The translations under genes and the position numbers were made by a program. Below, piece by piece: positions 53,401 through 62,009 of a stretch of 64,000 nt of DNA. The notes below the pieces were generated by a model. It worked only from the letters and a program-made list of their open reading frames with translations. It ran no database searches and was not told the origin of the DNA. Position 1 is the stretch's first letter. Every line of letters starts with the position of its first letter. This stretch comes from Pegea sp. RAD2-039 (Eukaryota; Chordata; Thaliacea; Salpida; Salpidae): assembly GCA_034620365.1 (NCBI GenBank), contig JAQGEQ010000363.1, forward strand, positions 186,001-250,000, given 5' to 3'.

Positions 53401-56238
53401 AAGCGCAAACTTGTTGAGTCTCAACTAGCTAAGTCGAGCGAAGAACAAGTCCTAAAGAAAGCGTATCATAGTAGTGACGTCACTCATCTAGATAAATTTG
53501 TTCGTGATATTTTGTTGCCGAGGCATTTAGTGGAAATGGCAGATTTGACTGAGACACAAAAACGTGAAAAAGAGAACGAAATAAAAGAATCGAAGATCTT
53601 GGTGAGTTGATGCATTGATCGGATGTTGATCTGTAGAAAATCAAATTTTAAAGATCATAGAAGAGATGGAAGAGAAGAAGAATAAGATTTTGAATCAACA
53701 TTTGCAAGAAAGAAACAATTTGAAAGATCCAAATTTGCGAGATCAGCAAAGAAGAGGTTGAAATCAAGTTTCATTTTAGTAGTCTTCATCTTTATATTGA
53801 TAGAAATGGAAGAGTTTGAAAAAATGAGAGAAGCAAGAATAGAAGAAGCTAAAGAAGAAGTTGAACTGAAATTTGCTCTGAAGCATGCTGAAGATCAATT
53901 AGAAATGAGAGGAAGACACATGAATGAGATTGCCGATATGATGAAAAGCGTTGATCCTGAAGATGTAAACAAATCTGTATAACTTTCAGATATTTTATTC
54001 TTTTATTGACAGATTCTGACTAAGACTTTTGCTGAAGAAGCCAAAAAAGCGACAAAAAAGATGGAAAATTTTAAACGTCAAAAAGAAAGAGATTATAAAG
54101 AGAAGCTGCAGAAAATGAAGGATGAACGGAGGAAGAAAGAAGATCAAGGTTAGTTTACTGATCCTTAGTCATGATCTCAACTTCTTCTTATAGTTCAGAG
54201 TCAGATCAAGGAACAGTTGATGTTGATGGAGCGAGAGCTATCTGAGACTTCTTTAAAGATCAAAAAAGATGAAGAAGAAAGATTCGAGAGACGACAAGAA
54301 GATGAGCAGAAAAAAAGAGAAAGTGAAGCAGAAGATATCAAAAAGATGAATGTATCAGAAGAAGAGCGAGATCGCTTGTTGAAAGAGCATCAACAGACTG
54401 TTGAACGGATGCAGGTATGACCCATTTCATTCATCAACATCTTTCTGATCTTTTTAATTTAAGAGTCGATTGAATTCTGAACGTGAAAAAGCAAAGATCA
54501 AGTTGCAGAAGAAGTTAGAAGAAAGAAAGAAGAAGAAACAAGAAGATTTGAGATCTCAGCTGCAAGATCAAGCTCTACAGACTATTAATGAAGAAGAGAG
54601 AATGATGAGAAGGAAGATCACTGATGACGTCACAAGCGAGTTGAAGCAGCAAGAGAAGAAGTTGAGAACAATTGAAAAAATAGAAAGGTTCAAGTTGTTA
54701 AAAACAAAATTTGTGAATTTAAAAGAAATTTTCAGTGAAAATATCTCTGATGAAATTACATCTTCTGAAGATCATGACTCTTATCTCTCAGCTCCTGGAG
54801 TTGCTAGCAACTTAGATCAAGCGCTGATTTCTTCTCAATTCTTCCAAGTAAATAGGTTTCAGTAGTCTGATTGGCGTTCTCTAAATTTTATGTTTTGTAG
54901 GAGTTAAAAGACATCGAAAAACAAATTAAAGATAAATTGAAGAGGAAAAAAGATGGAGAAATAGATGAAGAGTTTTCGACTCCATTTATAGATCTACAAG
55001 TAAACCAGCTTGAAATTTAGCTTCTAGGTTTACATTTGATATTTTTTAGGATGCCCAATGGAGACTGAAGGGAGATTTAGTTATCTTCAGTTTATCTCAA
55101 ATGACTCCAAATGAGTTTGTGACCTACAAATTTGGAGTGTTCGTATCAGAAATGCTGTGTTTGATGTTTGAAGTAATTTCTATCTAGTTAATTATCAGCT
55201 TTCTAATATTTTCATTATTAGATGCAACCAGTAAAAATTGAAATTGCTCGAAACATTCCATCTAATAACTACGTCGAAAACGCTTTTCGAAGTTCTTTCT
55301 TTTACAAGCGATCTTCTCGAATTTTATATATTCGATCTGAACGTCTGAAGTCTATTGGAAATTTTGTGATGGTTGTGATTCATTGTATGTCTCATATCAG
55401 TGTCAATCAACTTGAGAAAGATTCTGATCCTTATTTCTTACGATCTTTTTATAAGGTTTGTTGCTGCATTTGTATTTACGTTTTTTTAACAAGACTTTAT
55501 TTATTGGGATTCAGGCTTTGAAAATGATATGTGAAGACTTCTTTTTCTCAAGGAGTAAGTCTCAAGCTAGTTCCTCTTCTGCTATTTCTTTATTGCAATC
55601 AACAAAAGATCAAAAAAAGAAAGATATTTTGGTTGAAGATTTGATTGATTTAAACGTTGAAACTCCAATTTCTGTTCACTTCAATCAACTTGTGAGTAAA
55701 AACTTCTACATCTCTTGTTTCTTTCAAAAGAAAAAATTTAGAACATCAAGACACGTTTGAGGGAATATAACAAATTTAATGATATCAATTGGCTGAAACT
55801 TGGAATTAGAAACACCAAAAAACTTGCAGTAGATGATTCTTATATGAGTTACAAAATGCAGAAGTTGAAACACAAACAAGACAAGTAAATAATCAACTTA
55901 TACGAGACTCAGGATTCACAAACTATTTCCTTCAAATAGAATTCAGCCTCAAGTTGAAATTCACAAAGAGATGATTGACGTGAAAACAGCGATTCGAAAT
56001 CAAGTAATGAAATTAAGGCAGAGGATAGATTATATTAATGAGAAGTTGATGAAGAATATGTTGAATCAACAAAAGAATTCTGGTAACTTGCAGTCAGTTT
56101 TCGATTGTCGAATATAAACATTGAAATTTTGCTTCAGAAAAAAGTGAAAATGATTTCTTGAATAAACAACAACAAGAGTTTCTTTCTCAAATCAAATGGT
56201 TGAAAAGTCAAGTGAAATCCAAAGAAAAATTATTATAA
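23356..56238 (+). CDS. Giant single-pass membrane protein: Cys-rich repeats, TM, LPIxG repeats, coiled coil
   Basis: A single gene traced from the ATG at 23356 to TAA at 56236-56238 through about 120 exons. My hand estimate is about 8,000 residues. Order: signal peptide, about 100 cysteine-rich GCC2/GCC3 (ephrin-receptor-like) repeats, a juxtamembrane region with a RRRR site and a cupredoxin-like stretch, one TM helix (46828-46902), helical segments, a repeat module with LPIxG and DPxTG phrases, a long coiled coil and a C-terminal globular domain. The joins I checked keep frame, including across the longest introns (about 23755-24217, 25784-26445, 31048-31271, 40012-40304), so I treat it as one gene. 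The likely role is a cell-surface or matrix-facing molecule coupled to the cytoskeleton, which is inference. I do not know a named family for the whole architecture. AATAAA lies at 56365. Confidence 0.8.
23685..45545 (+). repeat. Ectodomain of about 100 GCC2/GCC3-like cysteine-rich repeats
   Basis: Roughly 5,100 residues of tandem units of about 45-50 residues. Each centres on phrases such as CPAGYYCPxG, then PCPxGTYxNxTG, then CxxCPxG. Cysteine spacing matches the GCC2/GCC3, or putative ephrin-receptor-like, family, which forms small disulfide-bonded modules outside cells. Introns interrupt the units without respect to unit boundaries. The array ends near 45400-45545 in a differently spaced Cys segment (RCVGSGRDF, then CPCATGYRVD). 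Ligands cannot be inferred from the sequence. Confidence 0.85.
45546..46827 (+). other. Juxtamembrane ectodomain with RRRR site and cupredoxin-like stretch
   Basis: After the Cys-rich array comes a region with scattered Cys (CSYNTSRSQSGEC, CICSVDNLEETCNLEC). A beta-rich segment follows, then an exon starting at 46237 that reads NSSTTRRRRSLYNF; the tetra-arginine (46252-46263) fits a proprotein-convertase site. Further on, VVFFTITNQNYPIYD and YRFSDPGVYAFYHSGDK, then FFVRVMDIGAIC, have the strand pattern of cupredoxin-like domains (F..PGVY.F). I cannot assign copper ligands. The domain call is tentative. Confidence 0.5.
46828..46902 (+). other. Transmembrane helix of the giant protein
   Basis: This segment reads WLFIGLLIASSIIIVLLLIL plus AIYLF and is flanked on the C-terminal side by RKYGWKK. 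That gives a single 25-residue helix with positive-inside charge. With the N-terminal signal peptide, it predicts type I topology: Cys-rich array outside, plakin-like and coiled-coil regions in the cytosol. Confidence 0.9.
46903..47940 (+). other. Membrane-proximal cytoplasmic helical region
   Basis: Exons at about 47048-47167, 47220-47362, 47411-47547, 47595-47727 and 47779-47938 join in frame. Motifs are KGSTVCSEKKVHRNMKL, then DLEAFDIRQFYDLLNKQ and QKVAQQTQSLK, then LKEDVDQEVERRKDLG. Charge pattern and heptad-like spacing suggest helices or a short coiled coil between the membrane and the repeat module. No family recognised. Confidence 0.6.
47988..49660 (+). other. Cytoplasmic LPIxG/DPxTG repeat module
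   Basis: A set of short beta-rich phrases recurs: VNPLTGLIEP, FVNPKSG, FDPISSRLV, LSVPILGVSIHPKNG, YISPITQLLTPIEIGG, ALPIIGITINERG, TDPVTGLES, LLPILIGFK, EVPVIGIEFD and MVPITLG. The DPxTG and LPxxG spacing recalls plakin-type and other glycine-turn repeats. The helical half of a true plectin repeat is not obvious, so this may be a distinct repeat family. It lies between membrane-proximal helices and the long coiled coil. Confidence 0.55.
49661..54865 (+). other. Long charged coiled coil of the giant protein
   Basis: About 30 short exons encode an almost uninterrupted Lys/Arg/Glu/Gln-rich helical region, for example ELERQLREQEIRKINEVDLV (about 51293-51352), KLSRERQRRKRELHEKHV and KLQKKLEERKKKKQEDLRSQ. 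Heptad spacing predicts a long rod. A helix-capping phrase of the form N-x-S-E-E-E-R-D-R-L-L-K-E recurs at intervals. The region is probably cytosolic and may dimerise the protein. Confidence 0.75.
54901..56238 (+). other. C-terminal globular domain and tail of the giant protein
   Basis: After the rod comes a mixed alpha/beta stretch: WRLKGDLVIFSLSQMTPNEF, then FGVFVSEMLCLMF, then VKIEIARNIPSNNYVENAFR, then ILYIRSERLKSIGNFVMVVI, HCMSHISV, and FLRSFYKALKMICEDFFF. It looks folded and conserved rather than low-complexity. The HCMSH pentapeptide (55381-55395) sits where a zincin-like protease would have HExxH, but lacks the Glu. A further helical tail runs to the stop (KWLKSQVKSKEKLL). Domain identity is uncertain. 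Confidence 0.5.
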
Positions 56239-56592
56239 ATGCATATCTAAAGTTTCAATTAATTAATACAATTTATTAAATCATGTATTTGTAAAAACGT
56301 CGATATATATATGTTTATTTTGCACTACCATAATTAAGCACTCACTGTGTAAAACAAGTTGCACAATAAATTAAAAGAATGAATTTTACTAGAACTTTGT
56401 GAGATTCGAATTATATAACAGAAAATTATCACACAGCATAAGTAAATTTAACTATACGCCAATTTGCTGTAAGAAAATGCAAGAGTTTTGATGACAGTTG
56501 CTTATTTTTATGGAGTAGTAATTAGTGGTTGGTGATAAACAGTGTTGTTCAGTCGATAAGAAATAAAATAAAAGTTGTTATAATATGTGTTA

Positions 56593-56626
56593 GCGAGAGG
56601 TGCTCTTTTCAGCCACCCTCCTTCGC
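56593..56626 (+). other. GC-rich bulged hairpin, histone-stem-loop-like apex
   Basis: GCGAGAGGTG (56593-56602) pairs with CACCCTCCTTCGC (56614-56626) through about ten base pairs with bulges of one and two bases on the 3' arm. The loop side reads CTCTTTTCAGC, strongly reminiscent of the animal histone mRNA stem-loop (GGCTCTTTTCAGAGCC), but the closing stem differs. It stands out against the surrounding A+T-rich sequence. No histone gene is nearby. Confidence 0.4.
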
Positions 56627-57715
56627 ATTTATTGTAATAAATAAATAATTTTATATTTCAATAGTAAAATTTTAGAAATGTATATTTATATATTAAAAAA
56701 GATAGATCTTTTGCAAAATATGAAAGATTGAATTTAAGGTGTTGATTTGTCAAATAAATATAGAACAGAATATAAAAATGTTCTAGATTCGATTTTAAAC
56801 TATTTAACCATCATTATATCACCGTAGACTTTACTTTAAAACTGATTATTTTCATAAACATATAGAAAGGAACATAAGAATTATATATATAAAAGAATTT
56901 CTATGTTGATAATGAAATGTGACCTGACAATATATTAAATTGTATAGGGAATTTCCCTAAATTATAGGAGTACTTAAAAAAGGCCGCGTTTAACAACTTT
57001 GAGTATAAATTGTCAAACTTATATGAGTTGTAATTGCCGTATAACTTGACTTTAGTTTTGAAAATATTTTAACAGCTGATTATTTAGGATCTATACATTC
57101 TGAAAACTTAAATAATACAATTATTTTAGAATAAAGCAATATTAGAAAGTATTTAAATACTCTAAACAAAAAAGTATTACAAAGACTCAGAAAATTGTTT
57201 CTATAAAATATAGAATAGAGGAACTGAATTGATAAACAGATCTAAATAAACAAAATATAAGTAAATCGAATAATTATATGTAAAAGATATTGCGATAAAA
57301 CTTAAGTGAAATATTTTGCCAGAAAATAAGAAAAGTGATCAAAATTTTACGTAAAAAATAAAAAAAGACTTTTGTTGTGTTAAGTTTTTCGGATTATACA
57401 ATTCCCAGTAATATTAGTTTCCATTTATAACTTTCTTTAAAATCTCTAACAATCAATTTATATCTTTTATATTTTGTGCTTGAAGTTTGTAAATATTAAG
57501 AAAAACTATTACTATAAAATATTTCCAAAATTATTCCATTGAAACTTTCTCATTTATTTAGAAGTAAAAAATAAACAATGCAATTTAGTTTGATTATTTC
57601 AACAACTTTTCTTACAACTTTAAGATAAGGTTAATCACATTTTTTAGTAAGCAAATAACTTCACATCTTTTTCAAGGAGAAAAAACTTACTGTTCAATAC
57701 TTTAAGCACATATAA

Positions 57716-57742
57716 AAAAAATCGCTTTCGAAACGATTTTTT
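57716..57742. repeat. Short inverted repeat
   Basis: AAAAAATCG (57716-57724) and CGATTTTTT (57734-57742) are perfect inverted repeats around CTTTCGAAA, which is itself nearly palindromic. It could form a small hairpin or be a chance or relic element. There is no flanking duplication I can recognise. Confidence 0.4.
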
Positions 57743-58564
57743 CCCACAAAATCTTTGGTCACAAGACTTAGTATCATCTTCAATATTCTTAAGAATTTGA
57801 AACTAATTTCAACTTCATACAACGTTTGTTACTTTAAATTAATTCTTGTTTTAAATTATGCATAAAGCTTTTTCACTGAGATAAGCTGTCATCATTAGAA
57901 AAGCGTCTCAAATTTGTTGCTGTATAATTAAAACAAGTTACAGAAGTCTTGAAGAAAGTTGGGTCCAGTAAAAGGTACAAAATCCCAACCATGAGTAAAA
58001 ATATTCCTATCTCAATTTCATCAAATATTAGTGTTATTAGTAATTGCATTAACAATATTGATGAAGTTTAGATTTTAGAAAAACTTTTGGATAGTTTTGT
58101 TTGTTTCTCAACTATTTGTTGAGTTTTATGCAGAAATGTTTTTAAGTCATTATACAAAAGATTAGATTGCAATATTTTTATCTAAAAGTCAGAAATTTCT
58201 TTTTATTGCAAATCAATTTGTGATGAGTGGAAAATTTTAGAAATAAATATCTGAACAGAAATTTCATTTTTTTCTACTTTCCCAATATTTTCTTAATTTT
58301 CAGCGATATTAAAAAGCAAATTAATTTTTGTTTAAAGATTTAAAAGAAAACTGTTTATGAAGTAAAGCTCTTACTCAAAAAAACAAATTCAAAATATTTC
58401 ATTTTTGTCAAATTTCTTCAACTTTTGTTTGAGTTTAAAGAAAAATTCAAAATTTGAATCAAAGCGAAAAAACAAATAAAAATTTAAAACTAAAAATAAA
58501 ATCATAAATTTTGTAAATCTTCTAACAAAGATTTTAAAGATGAATAAAAGAGAAGAAAAACTCT

Positions 58565-61500
58565 TTAGTTATTGAGTTTAGTCAATGATGACATCCCATC
58601 AAAACTGCCTCGTCTCGAAGATTCTACACTGGACATTCTCGAGATGACGTCACCTTTTCTTTGCGCTTTTTTCTTTACCAGTAACAGTGGAAATCCAGTG
58701 ACGTCATCATGGATGCACCGCTGCATCAGCTGACTGTAAGTGACATTCTCATCACTGTTCGGATCGGTGAAGTTGCCGATGACGTGATTATTTAGCTTCA
58801 GCGCTATTTCCACGTCAATGACGTCATTGGCAACTGCGGTGTCAATAGGAAGTCTAAGATTAGTCACGTGATCAATTATACCTCCAGTAGCCGTCTGAAT
58901 CTCATAGAGACGAATCATCTCGCTTTCAGTAATCACTCCACGACGCTTAGCGTCTCGCAGCGATAATAAGTTACCTGGTGACAACTTCGACTTGTAGCCA
59001 ATCACCGCTCGTTCCGCTCGAGTAAACACGTGAAGACGCTCAAAAATAAATCCTAGCTTAGTGGCAACTTCTAGGGACATTTTACGACCCGTAAGTGGAT
59101 CAAGAACGTTGCCAGTAGCAACCTGGGCCTCAAGTAAACTGATGCCTGTCCCTCGAAGTATATGACCTGTCCTGGTCGCTTCTACAATTGACATCTTCTG
59201 ACCATCTTCAGTCACTATCCCACTAATCGGTGAAATCCCAACTACAAAGGACTGGACTGCTTCTGGAAGCTCTTTATTGTGATTGAGACATTCGATGAGA
59301 AGATCTGCAGTTCTTAAATCAATCAGTTGAAGACGGAGAAGGTCTGAGATGAAGACGGGTCTCCTCCAATCATTCTCGAATCTGATCTTCTCGTATTTTG
59401 AAAGATCATTGATCGAAAGTTCTAAGGATTCTTCAGGAGTAGTTTTTTGGTAGATTTGATCCTTAGATAATGATAAAGATCTTTCATTTGTCGAAGAAGA
59501 ATCTGAAGACTCGTTAGAGGTTAATTCGAGTGAGGATTGACTTGATATCACAGATGAGTCATCTTCATCTTCTGTAGAAGCTTTGAAATGTCGCAGAGAT
59601 TCCTGAATAGAGGTCAGGGGATCTTCACCGCCTTCAAAGATAAAAGAGTCTTGGATGGAGTCCCGGATGTTGCGGAAAGACTCTTCCAACAAGTCTTCAG
59701 TTGTTTTACGATCTAGAGTCGAATGATTAGGGTAAGAGCTTACAGAAGAGATCTCTTCGGAAAGATCTTCTAATGAGGTTTTTGTTGGATGTTGCAATTT
59801 GAATTCCATCTTCAGTTGAAATTTATTCAAAATCTCCATCAATAAATCTTCAAAGTCTTTAAAAAAATTTTAAGATGAAGATTTATTACATTTTAACATC
59901 ACCTGAATTTTCTTCTTCTGATCTTTCTTCGTCACTTGATCTTAAGATCACATTATCATCTTTTTTCTGCGTTTTTCAAAACAAATTTTAGAAGGACAAT
60001 CTTAAACTAACATCATAAACACTTTTATTACTCAGAATGAATTACTGAACCTTTGAAACTAGAAAATTTTTCTTTAATTAAAATTTCAGTGAAAATTGTC
60101 AAATATGTTTCTAATGCGCGAATTATTACTGCGTCTTCTAGTTTTAATAAGTTTTGTTAAACTTCTATTTATTATGTAAACGAAATTTTATTGTCAATTT
60201 TTACTTTTTTTATATGAGAAACTCTTTTTTCGTCATTCAAAATATTTTGTTAATTAGGTCACTGAAAAAATGAGATAGTTTCAAAAAGTCCAAAATTAAT
60301 TAAATTCAAAGTTGTAATCTACATGAAACAAGGTTTATGTAAAAACATTTCGATAATTAAAATATTTTATATTTAAATATTGTTTATCATAAATTAAAAT
60401 GAATTCGTTTCAGTAAATATTTATTAAAAATTTCCTGGCAAATTTCTAATGATAGTTTGTTAGAGAACATGTGATAAAATAAAAATGAAAAAATACAAGC
60501 ATTTAAAAAGTTATCATTTTATGCTGGGTGTAATTTAATCAAACTTTATATCAGCTTCCGACAGTTCAAATAACAAATAATTTAACTTATAACCTCAATT
60601 TTCAACTTCTAATCTTACAACATCTCTTTTGCAAAATTCTGCATCAAAATCAATCTATCTAAAATCTTATTTAATTTGTTGTAATTGTATTGACTCAAAA
60701 TGAAATAAAAGTAGTTGATCAAAATTTATCAAATGTTATTAAGACTTTTTAAAGATTAAAAGGTTATTTGAGTCTTTGATGAAATTAAGAATCTTTTACA
60801 AATTATTCTCTAATTGACAATTAACTATAAAATAACTTTCAATTTTAATAGATTACCTCATTAATAACTTTCCCAGTAATTTCATTTGCTTCAGCTTGAT
60901 TGGTTTCATCTTCAAACGTAATATTGTAATTACCTGCTGTGTTTGTATCTTGTTTTTCACTTTCGCAAATTTCTTCATCTTTATTTTGTTTTTCTAAATA
61001 AAAATTAGTTTAATAAAAAAACTCGAAACTTCAATCTAAAAACAGATATTAAAAAAAGATTAATTAACTTTTAGACTCAAATGTATTTATAATAATTTTA
61101 TTTTGATTGATTTTAACTTTCTAAATTTTAAACTTTTGTGTTTAGATGTTTGTTTCACGATTAAAATTGTTGTCAACATTAAACATAGCTTTACGTTATC
61201 TTTTCAAACACGATTTCAGAAAAAAAAAGATTTTAAATTAAAGATAGTTTAGTCGTTAGTTATAAGTTATTTTATTTTGATGAAATGCGTCAACAAACTA
61301 TATATACAAAATATTTAAACAGAAATGTGATTTTTTAAAATTAATAATCAGTTTTTTAACTTTACTTGAGAAAGTTTATCTAAAAGTAATTTCAATAACC
61401 ATTAATAAGGTTTTTTAAATCTTATTAAACAATCAATGTGTGGTATTTAAATTTTAATTTGATTAAAATCAAACTTTAATTTGTATACAAAATATATAAT

Positions 61501-62009
61501 TCATTTTAAAAACAAATTGACAAGTTGTACATCTTTTTTATCACTTTAACTTTTACACGTGCAACACATAAAATGTGATTTATGAAAATAAAATTTTACA
61601 TTTTATGTGATTAGTTCAACTTTCGTATAATTCAATCTGAAATAATCATTTAATAAGAAATGCTTAAAAATAATTTCTAATCTTGTTGTGTTGATTTTTC
61701 AAGGTTTCATTTTGAACTAGTTCATAAACTTCCATGAAAATGTTCTTCAAAATACTTTAATTTCTGAAATTATTTGCAAACCGCAGAAAATAAACAATAC
61801 TTTGTAAATTTTTACACAATTTTCACATAACCTTAATTATAATATTTATCTTTATTCGCATAAATTGAATTTGAAACAAACTTACGTTTTCTCAAGAGAT
61901 AAATCTTCTGACAGAAAGAGCACGAAATCAGAAGATAAGATAAAAAAATAAATCCCAAAAAACTGACATAAAATGTAAAAAAATCATCTTTAATAACTTC
62001 CTTTTCCAT
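58565..62009 (-). CDS. Single-pass membrane protein with cytoplasmic plakin (plectin) repeats
   Basis: Four exons (62009-61886, 60993-60857, 59966-59903, 59856-58565) join in frame to 538 residues. Residues 1-10 are MEKEVIKDDF, then a hydrophobic helix (about 11-32, FTFYVSFLGFIFLSYLLISC), then KIYLLRK. The positive charge after the helix predicts a short outside N-terminus and a cytosolic remainder. Residues 42-270 are acidic and Ser/Glu-rich linker. Residues about 274-508 are plakin repeats with the diagnostic phrases LLEAQVATGNVLDPLTG, LSLRDAKRRGVI and LYEIQTATGGIIDHVT. In desmoplakin, plectin and relatives such domains bind intermediate filaments, but those proteins have no TM helix. It ends in a Ser/Arg/Gly tail. 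No ATG is needed inside the last exon, since upstream exons join cleanly. Confidence 0.85.

Larger units (their letters stand above)
56239..58564. other. Intergenic region between the two tail-to-tail membrane-protein genes
   Basis: About 2.3 kb of A+T-rich DNA between opposing stop codons. It holds the likely polyadenylation signal of the giant gene (AATAAA 56365-56370), a GC-rich bulged hairpin at 56593-56626 and an A/T-armed hairpin at 57716-57742. No coding potential is apparent. The small open frame on the minus strand at about 57873-58055 has no recognisable content. Confidence 0.55.
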
